A DNA stretch of 59,653 nt from Streptomyces sp. MBT53 (GTDB lineage: Bacteria; Actinomycetota; Actinomycetes; Streptomycetales; Streptomycetaceae): contig NZ_JAEQAZ010000034.1 in the NCBI RefSeq assembly GCF_016654115.1, positions 33,833 through 93,485 of the forward strand, written 5' to 3'. This document shows positions 16,726 to 26,660 of this stretch, in pieces. The notes below the pieces were generated by a model. It was not told where the DNA came from. It was given only the letters and a program-made list of their open reading frames with translations, and did no database searches. The translations under genes were made by a program, and so were the position numbers. Position 1 is the stretch's first letter. Every line of letters begins with the position of its first letter.

Positions 16726-16756
16726 TTGACAGTCGACTCCCATTTGGAAGTAGCCT
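16726..16756 (+). promoter_or_regulatory. Likely promoter of the MFS-TetR operon
   Basis: -35 TTGACA (16726-16731) with TAGCCT (16751-16756) 19 bp downstream as a possible -10. GTCGAC lies between them. A TetR-type operator would be expected here, but no clear one is visible. Confidence 0.45.
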
Positions 16757-16788
16757 CTCATTAGGTTGCCACCTTCTGGGAGGTCCGC

Positions 16789-18348
16789 ATGTCCGCGCAC
16801 GCCCTCACGCCTCTGTCCTCGTCCCCCCGCCGCTGGCTCGCGCTCGCCGCGCTCACCCTGAGCGTGCTGATCGTCGGCCTCGACGGGACCGTCATCAACG
16901 TCGCCCTGCCGACCATCGCGGGCCAACTCCACGCCGACAGCGCCCAGTTGCAGTGGATCGGCGGCGGCTATCTGCTGACCCTGTCCGTGGCGATGCTCCC
17001 GGTCGGTCTGCTCGGCGACCGCTACGGCCACAAACGCCTGCTCCTGTCCGGCATTGCGCTCTTCGGACTCGCCTCGCTCGGCGGGGCGCTCGCCTCCTCG
17101 ACGGCACAGGTCGTCGCGGCCCGCGCGGTCCTCGGTCTGGGCGCCGCCGCGATCACCCCGCTCTCCATGGCGATCCTGCCGCGCGTGTTCGCCAAGGAGG
17201 AACTGCCCCGGGCCATCGCCGTCTGGACCGCCGCCACCGCCCTCGGCATGCCGATCGGCCCCCTGGTGGGCGGCTGGCTCCTGAACCACTTCTGGTGGGG
17301 CTCGATCTTCCTCTTCAACCTCCCCGTGGCCGCCCTCGCCCTGGCGGCAGGCGTCTGGCTCCTCCCCCGCGACAAGGCCCCCGCGCGCGAGGCCCCCGCC
17401 TTCGACACCCTCGGCACCCTCCTGGGCGGCCTCGGCATCACGACTCTCGTCTACGGCACGATCCTCATCCCGCAGCTCGGCTGGACGCACGCGCGCGTGG
17501 TCGTCCCGCTGGCCGCCGCGGCCGTACTGCTCACCGCCTTCGTGGTGCGCGAGCGCCGCCACCCGCACCCGATCGTCGACCTGCGGCTCTTCGCCGACCG
17601 CCGTTTCCTGTGGGGCACCCTGATCGCCGTGTTCGTCAACTTCGCGGTGATGGGCATCCTGTTCGTCGTCCCGCAGTACCTGGAGGCGGTCCTCGGCAAC
17701 GACTCCTTCGGCACCGGACTGCGCGTACTGCCCCTGATCGGCGGCCTGATGGCGGCGGCCGCGGCGAGCGAGCCCCTGGTGCCGCGGCTGGGCGTCCGTA
17801 CGGTCATCCCCTTCGGCCTGTCCGTGCTCGCCGCCGGCGCCCTGCTCGGCGCGACCTCGGACGGCTCGACCGGCTACGGCTTCACCGCGCTGTGGCTCTC
17901 CCTCACCGGCCTCGGCTTCGGACTCGCCGTCGTCCCGGCGACCAGCCTGGTGATGGGCTCGCTGCCCACCGACAACACCGGTTCGGGCACCAGCCTCCTG
18001 GAGACCGTGCAGCAACTCGGCGGAGTCCTCGGCGTGGCCGGCCTCGGCAGCCTCCTCGGGTACGGCTATCTCGCCCGCGTCCGCACCGACGGCCTCCCGG
18101 CGCAGGCCGCGCACACGGCCCGCGACTCCGTCTCCGGCGCCGACGAGGTGGCCCGGCAGCTGCACGACACGGGCCTCGCGAACTCCGCCCACGAGGCCTT
18201 CGTGCACGGCATGAACCTGGTGCTGACCGCCTGCGGCTCGATCTCCCTGCTCGCCGCGGTGCTGGCCCTGCTCTTCCTGCCCGGCCGCGCCACCTGCTCC
18301 CGGACGGTGGCCCGGTCCCGGCGGGAACACGCAGAATCGGTGGCATGA
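16789..18348 (+). CDS. MFS drug exporter, DHA2 (14-TMS) family
   Basis: A 519-residue inner-membrane proton antiporter of the EmrB/QacA type. Seen: motif D1 region LDGTVINVALPTIA near residue 35, motif A region GLLGDRYGHKRLLL near 75, and antiporter motif C region ALGMPIGPLVGGWLL near 155. Hydrophobic segments run throughout. The C-terminal tail is Arg-rich. The TetR gene starts within its stop codon (ATGA), so exporter and regulator are one operon. The substrate is unknown, probably a toxic or self-made small molecule. Confidence 0.93.
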   Translation: MSAHALTPLSSSPRRWLALAALTLSVLIVGLDGTVINVALPTIAGQLHADSAQLQWIGGGYLLTLSVAMLPVGLLGDRYGHKRLLLSGIALFGLASLGGALASSTAQVVAARAVLGLGAAAITPLSMAILPRVFAKEELPRAIAVWTAATALGMPIGPLVGGWLLNHFWWGSIFLFNLPVAALALAAGVWLLPRDKAPAREAPAFDTLGTLLGGLGITTLVYGTILIPQLGWTHARVVVPLAAAAVLLTAFVVRERRHPHPIVDLRLFADRRFLWGTLIAVFVNFAVMGILFVVPQYLEAVLGNDSFGTGLRVLPLIGGLMAAAAASEPLVPRLGVRTVIPFGLSVLAAGALLGATSDGSTGYGFTALWLSLTGLGFGLAVVPATSLVMGSLPTDNTGSGTSLLETVQQLGGVLGVAGLGSLLGYGYLARVRTDGLPAQAAHTARDSVSGADEVARQLHDTGLANSAHEAFVHGMNLVLTACGSISLLAAVLALLFLPGRATCSRTVARSRREHAESVA

Positions 18349-18953
18349 CGACGCACGAGACCTCCGCCGCCCCCCTCGGCCTGCGCGAGCGCAAGAAGCG
18401 GCAGACCCGCGAGCGCATCCGCCGCGAGGCCTACCGCCTCTTCGCCGAGCACGGGTACGAGACGACCACGGTCGACCAGATCGCGGACGCGGCGGAGGTC
18501 TCGCCGAGCACGTTCTTCCGGTACTACCCCACCAAGGAGGACGTGGTCATCCAGGACGAGTACGACCCCGCGCTCGCCGAGGCCCTCCGCACCCGCCCGG
18601 CCGACGAACCGATCGTGGACGCGATCCTCAACTCCCTGAAGGGACCGCTCGGTCAGATGCTGGACCAGGACCGCGAGGATCTGCTCCTGCGCACCCGCAT
18701 CACCTTCACCGACCCCGCGATCCGGGCCCGCAACGTCGTCGAACAGCAGCGCAGCGAGGACGTGATCGCCACGATCATCGCCGAACGCACCGGCCGCGCC
18801 GCGACCGACCTGGAGATCAAGTGCGCGGCGGCGGCCATCATCGCCGTGTTCACGACGCTCGTACGGCACTGGGTGGAGGGCGACGGTCAGGAGAACCTGG
18901 CGGAGCTGTACCAGCGCCATCTGCCGCTGCTGGCACGGGGGTTGGCCTTCTGA
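18345..18953 (+). CDS. TetR-family transcriptional regulator
   Basis: A 202-residue repressor-type protein. The N-terminal HTH (about 14-62) reads KKRQTRERIRREAYRLFAEHGY, then TTVDQIADAAEVSPSTFFRYYPTKED, a canonical TetR recognition helix (each quoted for position only). A ligand-binding domain follows, with a dimerisation end AAAIIAVFTTLVRHWVEG. ATG 18345 overlaps the exporter stop, so it very probably controls the exporter and itself in response to an effector carried by that pump. Confidence 0.93.
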   Translation: MTTHETSAAPLGLRERKKRQTRERIRREAYRLFAEHGYETTTVDQIADAAEVSPSTFFRYYPTKEDVVIQDEYDPALAEALRTRPADEPIVDAILNSLKGPLGQMLDQDREDLLLRTRITFTDPAIRARNVVEQQRSEDVIATIIAERTGRAATDLEIKCAAAAIIAVFTTLVRHWVEGDGQENLAELYQRHLPLLARGLAF

Positions 18954-19004
18954 CCGATCGTGTCCGGATTCCGCTCCGGTAGGATTTCCGAACTCGGTTC
19001 GAAC

Positions 19005-19877
19005 TCAGCGGAACACGGACGGCGGCGGCGCCGGTGAGGCGACCGCGGCGGCGTCCGTCACCGGTACGGCGCCGCCCGTGAAGTCGGTGAGTTCGCGGCC
19101 GTGTTGGAGCCGGCCGGGGTGCGGGTCGGAGGCGGCGCGCCGGGTGAGTTCGGCGAGCGACAGCGGGTGGTCGGAGGCGACGAGCACGGCGTTGCCGAAC
19201 CGTTTGCCGCGCAGCACGGTCGGGTCGGCGATCAGCGCGAGTTCCGTGAACCGGGCGGCCACGGTGGCGACTTGGCCCCGCAGATGGGCGAGCGGGGGGC
19301 CGTCGGCGAGATTCGCGGCGTAGATCCCGCCGGGTCGAAGCGCGCGGCGCACCTCGTCGAGGAACTCGGTGGAGGTGAGGTGGGCGGGGGTCCGGGCGCC
19401 GCTGAAGACGTCGGCGACGACGAGGTCCGCCCAGCCCTCGGGGAGTTTCGCGAGTCCCGCACGGGCGTCGGTGGAGCGCACCCTGATCCGCGCGTTGGGG
19501 TCCAACGGCAGCTCGCGGCGGACCAGTTGGACGAGGGCCGCGTCGAACTCGACGACCTGCTGGGTGGATCGGGGGCGGGTGGCGGCGACGTACCGGGCGA
19601 GCGTGAGGGCGCCACCGCCGAGGTGCACGGCCTGGATCGGCTTGCCGGCCGGTGCGGCGAGGTCGATGACGTGGCCGAGGCGGCGCTGGTACTCGAAGGA
19701 GAGGTACGCCGGGTCGTCGAGGTCGACGTAGGACTGCGGCGCCCCGTCGATCAGCAGGGTCCAGGCCCGTGCGCGGTCCCGGTCGGGTATCAGCTCGGCG
19801 AGCCCGCCGTCGACGGCCTCGACGACGGCTTCGGCGGAGCCGGCACCACCTCGCCGGGTGTTCCTGGACTTTCCCAT
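19005..19877 (-). CDS. Spermidine synthase-like protein (methyltransferase fold)
   Basis: A 290-residue cytoplasmic protein. Seen: the SAM-fold glycine loop AVHLGGGALTLARYV near residue 85, an acidic end of strand two VVEFDAALVQLVRRELPL, a DAR motif, and LVVADVFSGARTPAHLT, where spermidine synthases keep catalytic Asp. The neighbouring pattern YLSFEYQRRLGHVIDL also fits that family. The canonical putrescine-site residues are not all evident, so the substrate is open. The start is apparently leaderless: GATAAT lies 6 nt before ATG 19877 and no Shine-Dalgarno is seen. It is monocistronic. Confidence 0.85.
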   Translation of the reverse strand: MGKSRNTRRGGAGSAEAVVEAVDGGLAELIPDRDRARAWTLLIDGAPQSYVDLDDPAYLSFEYQRRLGHVIDLAAPAGKPIQAVHLGGGALTLARYVAATRPRSTQQVVEFDAALVQLVRRELPLDPNARIRVRSTDARAGLAKLPEGWADLVVADVFSGARTPAHLTSTEFLDEVRRALRPGGIYAANLADGPPLAHLRGQVATVAARFTELALIADPTVLRGKRFGNAVLVASDHPLSLAELTRRAASDPHPGRLQHGRELTDFTGGAVPVTDAAAVASPAPPPSVFR

Positions 19878-19934
19878 TGGCCCATTATCGGCGGGCGGGG
19901 GTGGTCCGGCGCGTCCGGCCTCGGCGCCCGGCGC

Positions 19935-20369
19935 TCAGCGACAGCCGTCCGCCGCCTCGATCAGGCGGGCCGCCTCACCCAGCGCGGCCCGCAGGACCGC
20001 CGGGTCGGTCGCGAGGTCCGCGTCGCCGGGGGGCAGCAGCCAGTCGGAGCCCTCGACCGGGGGCTCGGGGTCGGGGGCGAGGCTCAGGCCCCGGCCGTTG
20101 GTCTCCGTGCAGGTGCTGCCCGGGACGTCCCAGGCCGCCGCCGTGCCCGGCGGGACCAGGAAGCCGAGGGTGTCGCCGCCGTCGTCGTGCAGCACGGGGC
20201 CGACCCCGTCGCCCGCACCGCGCCGCAGGATGTCGACTGCCTCAAGGCCCTGCCGCGTCGGCACGGTCACCAGATCGCAGGCGGAGTCCGCGAAAGGTGG
20301 CGCACTGCACTCCGCGCTCGGCATTCGAGGATCGACGCTCTGACTGGTCTCCATCCCGGTCTCCACCAC
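19935..20369 (-). CDS. Conserved hypothetical protein
   Basis: A 144-residue protein. GTG 20369 was chosen because AAGGAGGGG lies 4 nt upstream (GTG 20366 is equally possible). Features: PTRQGLEAVDILRRG, then DGGDTLGFLVPPGTAAAWDVPGS and a helical end AVLRAALGEAARLIE. The GFLVPPGTA.WDVPG stretch recalls Streptomyces proteins related to the bifunctional primase-polymerase N-terminal family, but the match is weak. No membrane segment is seen. Function unknown. Confidence 0.7.
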   Translation of the reverse strand: MVETGMETSQSVDPRMPSAECSAPPFADSACDLVTVPTRQGLEAVDILRRGAGDGVGPVLHDDGGDTLGFLVPPGTAAAWDVPGSTCTETNGRGLSLAPDPEPPVEGSDWLLPPGDADLATDPAVLRAALGEAARLIEAADGCR

Positions 20370-20494
20370 GGAACCCCTCCTTGGACGAGCGGGTCGGGAG
20401 TCGGGTGGCTCCCGGGTCCATGGAGTTCAACGCGTCGAAGCGTCAACGGCTACGGCACAAGTCAGCCGCAAAGGATGGCAGTTCATGGCAGATC

Positions 20495-20511
20495 CCGGAT
20501 GAGATATCCGG
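20495..20511 (+). promoter_or_regulatory. Inverted repeat upstream of the HTH/TPR regulator
   Basis: CCGGAT and ATCCGG flank GAGAT. It lies about 130 bp before the regulator start and may be an operator; no promoter boxes could be fixed around it. Confidence 0.35.
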
Positions 20512-20641
20512 TTTGTAGCCAAACCCTGCGTGGCGGGTCGTGCACAGCAGGTACGTTCTTGCCCGCTGGAAACAGGGCGTCACTCACACAAGTCACCCTG
20601 AATCCGGCATGGTTCGACGGTTCGCACGAGAGGACCCGGCC

Positions 20642-22114
20642 ATGGCGTCGTCAACGGTGCCCCTGCCCCAGTTCCCCCAACCACCGAGACCCAATCTCGC
20701 CTTCCGGCGGCTGCGCGGACAGCGCTCACCGGCGGAGTTCGCCGCGGCCGTACGCCGGTCCGCCCGCGAGATCGGCGAGCGGGTCAGCTGCGACGCGCGC
20801 TACGTCGGCCGCGTCGAAGCCGGTGAGATCCGTTGCCCCAACTACGCGTACGAACGGGTGTTCCTGCACATGTTCCCCGGCCGCACGCTCGCCGACCTCG
20901 GCTTCGCGCCCCGCTCGTCCGTGCGCGGACGCGGGGCGCGCACCGCCGAGGACACGCCCCCCGCACACCCCACGAGCCTGGCCTGCACCCCGGGCGAGAC
21001 GGGTGGGACGGATGAGACGCAGGGGGCGTACGAGCCGTATGACACACCGGACCCGTACGACACGCACGAGAACCACGAGAACCACGAGGAGAGCGACGTG
21101 CTGCGTCGCGCATTCATGAGGGGCGGCACCGTCACGGTGGCCGCCGGCACCCTGGGCCCGCTGGGGCTCACATTGGACGCCGTGGCAGCGGAACGTTCCG
21201 TCCGCCGCCCCGGTACGAGCGAGGCGGGCGCCCTGGAAGAGGCCGTCCGCAGAATCCGGCTGCTCGACGACCGGCACGGCGCCGACGGCCTCTACCGGCG
21301 CGCGGCGGCCCCGCTGCGCGCCGCCTACGCCCTGCTCGACGCGGGCACCACCCGCCAGTCGGTCGCCGAACGGCTGCACTCCGGAGCCGGCGAACTCGCC
21401 ATCTCGGTGGGCTGGCTGGCCCACGACTCCGGCCGCTTCGACGACGCCCGCTCGCACTACGCGGAAGCCCTCGCCACCGCCCGTATGACCGGCGACGCGG
21501 GCCTTGAGGCACACGCCTTCTGCAATACGGCCTTCCTCGCGCGGGACGCCGGACGCCCGCGCGAGGCGGTACGCGCCGCACAGGCCGCGCAGCGCGTCGG
21601 CCGCGCGGTGGGCTCCGCCCGTCTGATGTCGCTGCTCGCGCTGCGCGAGGCGGGCGGCTGGGCGGGGCTCGCCGACCGCACCGGCTGCGAACAGGCGCTG
21701 GCCCGCGCGCAGGCCCTCTACGAGCGGGGCCACTCGGACGCCGACCCCGAGTGGATGAGCTTCTACGGAGAGGCCGAGCTGGAGGGTCTCGAGGCGCAGT
21801 GCTGGTCGACGCTGGGCGACTGGCCGCGGGCTTCGCGGCACGCTCGGCGTGCCGCCCAGCTTCAGGATCCGCACTTCACGCGGAACATCGCGCTGTACAC
21901 GGCCGAGCTGGCCGATGATCTCGCGCGGGGCGGCCGGCCTGACGAGGCAGCGACTGCGGGAATGCGGGTGCTTGATCTTTTGGATCTGGTGCAGTCGTCA
22001 CGGATTCAGACGATGCTGGCCGGGACTGCGCGGGTGTTGTTGCCTCATCGGCGGGCTTCGGGGGTTTCTGCGTTTCTGGAGAGGCACTCCAGTCTGCCTC
22101 GGACGGCTGCGTAG
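20642..22114 (+). CDS. HTH and TPR regulator of the NsdA-like type
   Basis: A 490-residue cytoplasmic protein. The N-terminal segment (about 15-80) has FRRLRGQRSPAEFAAAVRR, a divergent XRE-like DNA-binding unit, and VSCDARYVGRVEAGEIRCPN, typical of NsdA-like Streptomyces regulators. A charged linker (DTHENHENHEE) is followed by a Tat-like RRAFMRGG segment and Ala-rich helical repeats (about 200-480), consistent with tetratricopeptide repeats, e.g. SGRFDDARSHYAEALATAR. Start ATG 20642 follows AGAGGA by 8 nt. NsdA-type proteins repress sporulation and antibiotic synthesis in S. coelicolor; whether this one does is unknown. Confidence 0.8.
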   Translation: MASSTVPLPQFPQPPRPNLAFRRLRGQRSPAEFAAAVRRSAREIGERVSCDARYVGRVEAGEIRCPNYAYERVFLHMFPGRTLADLGFAPRSSVRGRGARTAEDTPPAHPTSLACTPGETGGTDETQGAYEPYDTPDPYDTHENHENHEESDVLRRAFMRGGTVTVAAGTLGPLGLTLDAVAAERSVRRPGTSEAGALEEAVRRIRLLDDRHGADGLYRRAAAPLRAAYALLDAGTTRQSVAERLHSGAGELAISVGWLAHDSGRFDDARSHYAEALATARMTGDAGLEAHAFCNTAFLARDAGRPREAVRAAQAAQRVGRAVGSARLMSLLALREAGGWAGLADRTGCEQALARAQALYERGHSDADPEWMSFYGEAELEGLEAQCWSTLGDWPRASRHARRAAQLQDPHFTRNIALYTAELADDLARGGRPDEAATAGMRVLDLLDLVQSSRIQTMLAGTARVLLPHRRASGVSAFLERHSSLPRTAA

Positions 22115-22121
22115 TTTTTTA

Positions 22122-22200
22122 CCTGCGGCCGGTGGGGGCTGGGCGCGCCCACGCGGCGGAGCCGCAAATCGACACAGCCCCGCGCCCCTGAAGGGGCGCC
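22122..22200. repeat. GC-rich intergenic repeat (member A)
   Basis: Intergenic sequence with GTGGGGGCTGG at the start and CCCCGCGCCCCTGA near the end. The same words recur at 52483-52519 in shorter form. The outer parts can pair as a hairpin, ending in GGGGCGCC. It sits between convergent genes, so it may act as a two-way terminator. This type of intergenic motif is frequent in Streptomyces genomes. Confidence 0.5.
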
Positions 22201-22205
22201 TGCTC

Positions 22206-22835
<630 letters not shown>

Positions 22836-23009
22836 TCATTCCATCATCGCGCACCCTGGAGAAGGGCAACCCGGGGGGCGATCTCTGCGTCTTTGAGGTC
22901 CGGGGCACCCGAAACGGGGCGCCCGCATACGCCGTAAAGTGTCCCGACCGAACACCGGCGAACCGGAGTACCGGGCACCGCACCAGGAGAGAAGGGGGAG
23001 GGCGATCGG

Positions 23010-23987
23010 ATGCCGCAGACCGAGACACCAGGCATCGAGGCGGACCGGCGAAGCCGGCTGCGCTGGTGGACCGAGCTGCCGCTGATCCTCATGGTGTACG
23101 CCTCGTACTCGGCGGGCCGCCTGCTGGCCAGGGGCGACACGGCCAGCGCCGTGGACCACGGGCTGGCGATCCTGCGTATCGAGAAGTTCCTGCACATCAA
23201 CGCCGAGCACCCGCTCAACCGGCTCTTCACGCGCGAGGCCTGGCTCGGCATCCCGGCCGACTTCTGGTACGCGTCGCTGCACTACCTGGTCACACCGGCG
23301 ATCCTGATCTGGCTGTTCCGGTCACGTGCACAGGTCTATCGGGCGGCCCGTACCTGGCTGATGACGTCCACGTTCATCGGTCTGATCGGCTTCACCCTGC
23401 TCCCGACCTGCCCGCCGCGGCTCCTCTCCCCGGACTACGGCTTCGTCGACACGATGGCCAAGTACAGCTCGTACGGCTGGTGGGGCGGCGACGCGAGCGC
23501 ACCGCGCGGCCTCGGCGGGATGACCAACCAGTACGCGGCGATGCCTAGCCTGCACTGCGGCTGGGCGCTGTGGTGCGGAGTGATGCTGTGGCGCTACGGC
23601 GGTACGCGGCTCACCAAGGTCCTCGGTGTCGCCTATCCGCTGCTGACGGCGATCGTGGTCATGGGCACCGCGAACCACTACCTCCTCGACGCGGTCGCGG
23701 GTGTGTTCGTGATGGGGCTCGGGTTCCTGCTGGCGCCGCAGGTGATGAAGGGCGCGGACCGGATCAGGGCGCGGTTCGAGGGGCGCGGCTCACTCGTCGC
23801 GGCCAGCTCCCGTGGCGCCGCTCCGGGCGCCTCTCTCGGCACAGAAACCTCAATTGTCAGTGGTGGATGCCAGACTTCCCCGGGTGAACGAATTCCACGG
23901 CAGCGCGAGTCGCAGCTCGGTACCGGAGCCGAGCCGGGTGCCTCTCCCACGGACGCGGGGGACGGCGCTCCGGCACCGGCTCGCTGA
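23010..23987 (+). CDS. PAP2 superfamily membrane protein
   Basis: A 325-residue integral membrane protein with about six transmembrane segments between residues 25 and 245. PAP2-type active-site signatures are MPSLHCGWALW (near 178) and TANHYLLDAVAG (near 222); together with an upstream TCPPRLL they match the inositolphosphotransferase/Aur1-like branch. It probably acts on lipid phosphates at the membrane outer face. GGGGGAGG precedes the ATG. The last 100 bases encode a hydrophilic, unconserved-looking tail that overlaps the promoter and start of the nuclease operon. Confidence 0.88.
   Translation: MPQTETPGIEADRRSRLRWWTELPLILMVYASYSAGRLLARGDTASAVDHGLAILRIEKFLHINAEHPLNRLFTREAWLGIPADFWYASLHYLVTPAILIWLFRSRAQVYRAARTWLMTSTFIGLIGFTLLPTCPPRLLSPDYGFVDTMAKYSSYGWWGGDASAPRGLGGMTNQYAAMPSLHCGWALWCGVMLWRYGGTRLTKVLGVAYPLLTAIVVMGTANHYLLDAVAGVFVMGLGFLLAPQVMKGADRIRARFEGRGSLVAASSRGAAPGASLGTETSIVSGGCQTSPGERIPRQRESQLGTGAEPGASPTDAGDGAPAPAR
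23854..23876 (+). promoter_or_regulatory. PafBC-type (RecA-independent) DNA-damage promoter
   Basis: TTGTCAGTG (23854-23862), exactly 8 nt, then CAGACT (23871-23876). The mycobacterial RecA-NDp consensus is TTGTCRGTG-N8-TAnnnT, so only the first base of the -10 differs. The predicted start of transcription falls at or within a base of GTG 23884, giving a leaderless mRNA for the nuclease gene. It lies inside the 3' end of the PAP2 gene. Confidence 0.75.
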
Positions 23988-25071
23988 GCTGCGCGGCCCG
24001 GACGTCCCGGCCAAGGCGCTGGACGCGCGCGCTCTGGCGGCCCTGGCCGCGAACCCGGGCTGCGAGCGGCGGGCGATCCTGGACGGCGCTGGGGTGAACA
24101 AGGCGGTGCTGGCCGACGCGCTCGGCTCGCCCTCCGCCTTCGGGCAGTCCCAGTTCGCCTTCATGCGGGGCAACGCGTTCGAGGCCCGGGTGAAGGCGGA
24201 CGGCGGCGCCGAGCTGCTGCGGCTGGTGCACGAGAAGCTGGACGCGAGCGCCGAACCGCCGACCCGCGCGCACGTGCCCGAGCTGTCGGCGGTCGGCCCC
24301 GAGGGACGCGCGGCGCGTACGGCGCTGGCGCTGCGCGAGGCGACCGAGGCAGCCGCCTGGACGCTGCTGGACCACCCGATGCTCGCGCTCGACGTGGCGG
24401 GCTCCCCTGCCTTCCTGGAGCCGGACGCGGTGGTCGTGCACCCGGACGGCAGTTGGACGGTCGTGGAGATCAAGTCCTTCCCGATGCTGGACGGTTCGGC
24501 GGACCCGGCGAAGGTCGGCGCGGCGGCCCGCCAGTCGGCGGTGTACGTGCTGGCCCTGGAGGAGGTCGCCGCACGGCTCGATCCGGTAGCCCGGGTACGC
24601 ACGCGCGTGCTGCTCGTCTGCCCGAAGGACTTCTCCAATCTGCCGACCGCATCCGCCGTCGACGTCCGCAAGCAGCGTGCGGTCACCAGTCGCCAACTGG
24701 CCCGGCTCACCCGCATCGAGGACATCGCCGACACCCTCCCCGAGGGCACCTGTTTCGCCCCCGACCGCCCGGCCGCCGAACTCACGGCCGCCGTCGAGTC
24801 GGTTCCGGCGGCCTACGCCCCCGAGTGCCTGGCCGCCTGTGAGCTGGCCTTCCACTGCCGCGACCGCTCCCGCGCGTCGGGCGCGGTCACCGCGCTGGGC
24901 CGTTCCCTGCGCGCCGAGTTGGGCGATCTGACCACGATCGACGAGGTCCTGGCGGCGGCCCACGGCGAGTCCGGCGACCCGGACGACCCGGCGGTGGCGG
25001 CACTGCGCAGAGCGGCCGAGTTGCGGGCCGAGGCGCTGGCGCACGTCCCGGAGGGCACTCCATGTCGCTGA
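23884..25071 (+). CDS. RecB-family PD-(D/E)XK nuclease with Fe-S cysteines
   Basis: A 395-residue protein. The nuclease core has Glu100 in GNAFEARVK, Asp181 in LEPDAVVV, Glu195/Lys197 in VVEIKSF and the Gln/Tyr motif QSAVYVLALE (Gln217, Tyr221). Four Cys fit the iron-staple layout of Cas4/AddB/Dna2: Cys60 in NPGCERRAIL and Cys315, Cys319, Cys325 in CLAACELAFHC. A DNA-cutting role in repair or defence is therefore likely. GTG 23884 was chosen because it coincides with the predicted transcription start and no Shine-Dalgarno is present; GTG 23863 or ATG 23812 would run through the promoter. It overlaps the next gene by 10 bp and heads a nuclease-unknown-helicase operon. Confidence 0.85.
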   Translation: MNEFHGSASRSSVPEPSRVPLPRTRGTALRHRLAELRGPDVPAKALDARALAALAANPGCERRAILDGAGVNKAVLADALGSPSAFGQSQFAFMRGNAFEARVKADGGAELLRLVHEKLDASAEPPTRAHVPELSAVGPEGRAARTALALREATEAAAWTLLDHPMLALDVAGSPAFLEPDAVVVHPDGSWTVVEIKSFPMLDGSADPAKVGAAARQSAVYVLALEEVAARLDPVARVRTRVLLVCPKDFSNLPTASAVDVRKQRAVTSRQLARLTRIEDIADTLPEGTCFAPDRPAAELTAAVESVPAAYAPECLAACELAFHCRDRSRASGAVTALGRSLRAELGDLTTIDEVLAAAHGESGDPDDPAVAALRRAAELRAEALAHVPEGTPCR

Positions 25072-26660
25072 TCTCAACTCTCGCCCGGCTGGAGGCCGTT
25101 CGCACCGGCCGCGCCCAGCCCACCGCGACCGTCCGCCACCGGCACCTCTCCGAGCGTCCGCTGGTCCTCGTGCCGCTCACCACCGCCGGTGAGGCAGGCG
25201 CGCCCCTCGGTGCGCTCGTCGGCACGGACCGGGACGCGCCGCGGCTCCTCGTCGTACCGCAGCCGCGCGACCGTGACCTCAGGTTCGCGTTCCTGGCCGA
25301 ACTCGCGGACGTGGTCCTGCCGTACATCGACACGTTCGCGGACGACGTGGAGGCGGCCGAGCGCAGCGAGACCGATCCGGAGACCGGCAAGCGGGTCAAG
25401 GTCGAGGTCGAACTGTGCGCGGACGCCCCGCAGTTGATCGTGCCGAGCCGCCCGGGTGTCGAGCTGGTCCGGCTGCTCGGGCGCTCGATGCGCTTTCGCC
25501 GTACGGCCGAGCAGGACCCGGAGACCCCGCATCCCGCGCCCCCGCACGTGCCGTTGCTCGGGCGCTGGCTGACCCACTTCGGGGAGCGGGCCCGGGTGCC
25601 CGGCTCGGCGCTGCTGCTCGCGCTCACCGAGGTGCTCGGCCGGCACTGGGCGACCGGTCAGTCCAGCCTGGAGGACCAGCACCTGGTCGCGCTGCTCGCC
25701 TGGATCGACCCGCCGGACGGTGTCTCCGGTGCCGAGGCGGCGTTCGAGGCGGAGCTGCGGCGGGACGCGCAGGGCCAGTTGGTGTGCCCGCCGGCAGGTC
25801 CGGCCACGGACCCGGCGTTCGACAACAAGCTGCTCGCCCCGGCCATCGAGCGCTACGACCGCGCCCGTACGGCCCTCGCCGCCGCCGAGGACGGTTTGGA
25901 GGCCGACGACCGGCTCGGTGAACTCACCGCTGCCGAGCGGGAGATCAGGGCCCTCGTCGAGAGCCGCACCCGCCCCACCTGGGACGCGGTGTGGCACGGG
26001 CTGGACCTGCTGCGGGCGCTGCCGGAGGGCGCGCACGCCGTCGACCGGTGGACGCGCGACCGCTGGTCGTTCACCGGACACCGCGACCGAATCACCGCCG
26101 GTGAGCCCCCACAGCCGCGCCGCGACGACGCGGTCACCGCGGCCAACAAGCTCGCCACGCGCGAGCGCGAACAGGCCCGTCTGGACGCCCAGGAGGCCCT
26201 GGACGACCCGCTGGTGATGGCCGGGCGGCGGCTCGCCGGGGAGGCCTTCGCGGGCGAGGTCACGGATGTGGTGATGGCCTACAGCGAGGGCAAGAGCCCC
26301 CGTCCGCGCCCGCTGGTGACCGTGCGGACGGACGACCGGCCGCATCTCGGGGAGCGGGTGAAGGTGTTCCGGTCGCTGGGCGGCAAGCCGCAGTCGGCGG
26401 AGTTCGTGGGCCATGAGGAGGACGGCGCTCTCGTCGTCCTCCGGGTCGTCGACAAGATGGGCCGGGGCAAGGAGCCGGACGTCGGTTCCGTGCCGGAGAA
26501 GGGCGACCGGATCTGCTTCACGCTCTTCGAGCACGAACAGCGGGGCGGGGCGAAACTGCCCGACCAGGAGGACACACCGTGGACGCACGGCGGCCCGCCC
26601 GGCGAGAAGATCGCCGTACAGGAGTCGGCGGATCCGGTGACCGAGGAGGACGTCCTGTGA
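25062..26660 (+). CDS. Unknown protein between nuclease and helicase genes
   Basis: A 532-residue cytoplasmic protein that I do not recognise. The N-terminal part (about 20-130) alternates strands and charged helices (LVLVPLTTAG, RLLVVPQPRDRDLRFAFLAELADVV in part). A long helical middle (about 260-390) carries heptad-like runs such as EDGLEADDRLGELTAAEREI. The C-terminal part (about 400-500) looks like a small beta-barrel (RPLVTVRTDDRPHLGERVKVFRS in part, GALVVLRVVDKMGRG, DRICFTLFEH). It overlaps the nuclease gene by 10 bp and the helicase by GTGA, so all three are translated together, and a complex is plausible. No catalytic motif is evident. Confidence 0.8.
   Translation: MSLISTLARLEAVRTGRAQPTATVRHRHLSERPLVLVPLTTAGEAGAPLGALVGTDRDAPRLLVVPQPRDRDLRFAFLAELADVVLPYIDTFADDVEAAERSETDPETGKRVKVEVELCADAPQLIVPSRPGVELVRLLGRSMRFRRTAEQDPETPHPAPPHVPLLGRWLTHFGERARVPGSALLLALTEVLGRHWATGQSSLEDQHLVALLAWIDPPDGVSGAEAAFEAELRRDAQGQLVCPPAGPATDPAFDNKLLAPAIERYDRARTALAAAEDGLEADDRLGELTAAEREIRALVESRTRPTWDAVWHGLDLLRALPEGAHAVDRWTRDRWSFTGHRDRITAGEPPQPRRDDAVTAANKLATREREQARLDAQEALDDPLVMAGRRLAGEAFAGEVTDVVMAYSEGKSPRPRPLVTVRTDDRPHLGERVKVFRSLGGKPQSAEFVGHEEDGALVVLRVVDKMGRGKEPDVGSVPEKGDRICFTLFEHEQRGGAKLPDQEDTPWTHGGPPGEKIAVQESADPVTEEDVL

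Noticed and set aside
16041..18953. 970-residue open frame through the MFS exporter and TetR genes
   Set aside because: Its first part is Arg/Pro/Gly-rich shadow of the exporter; only the TetR part at the 3' end is real and is annotated on its own.
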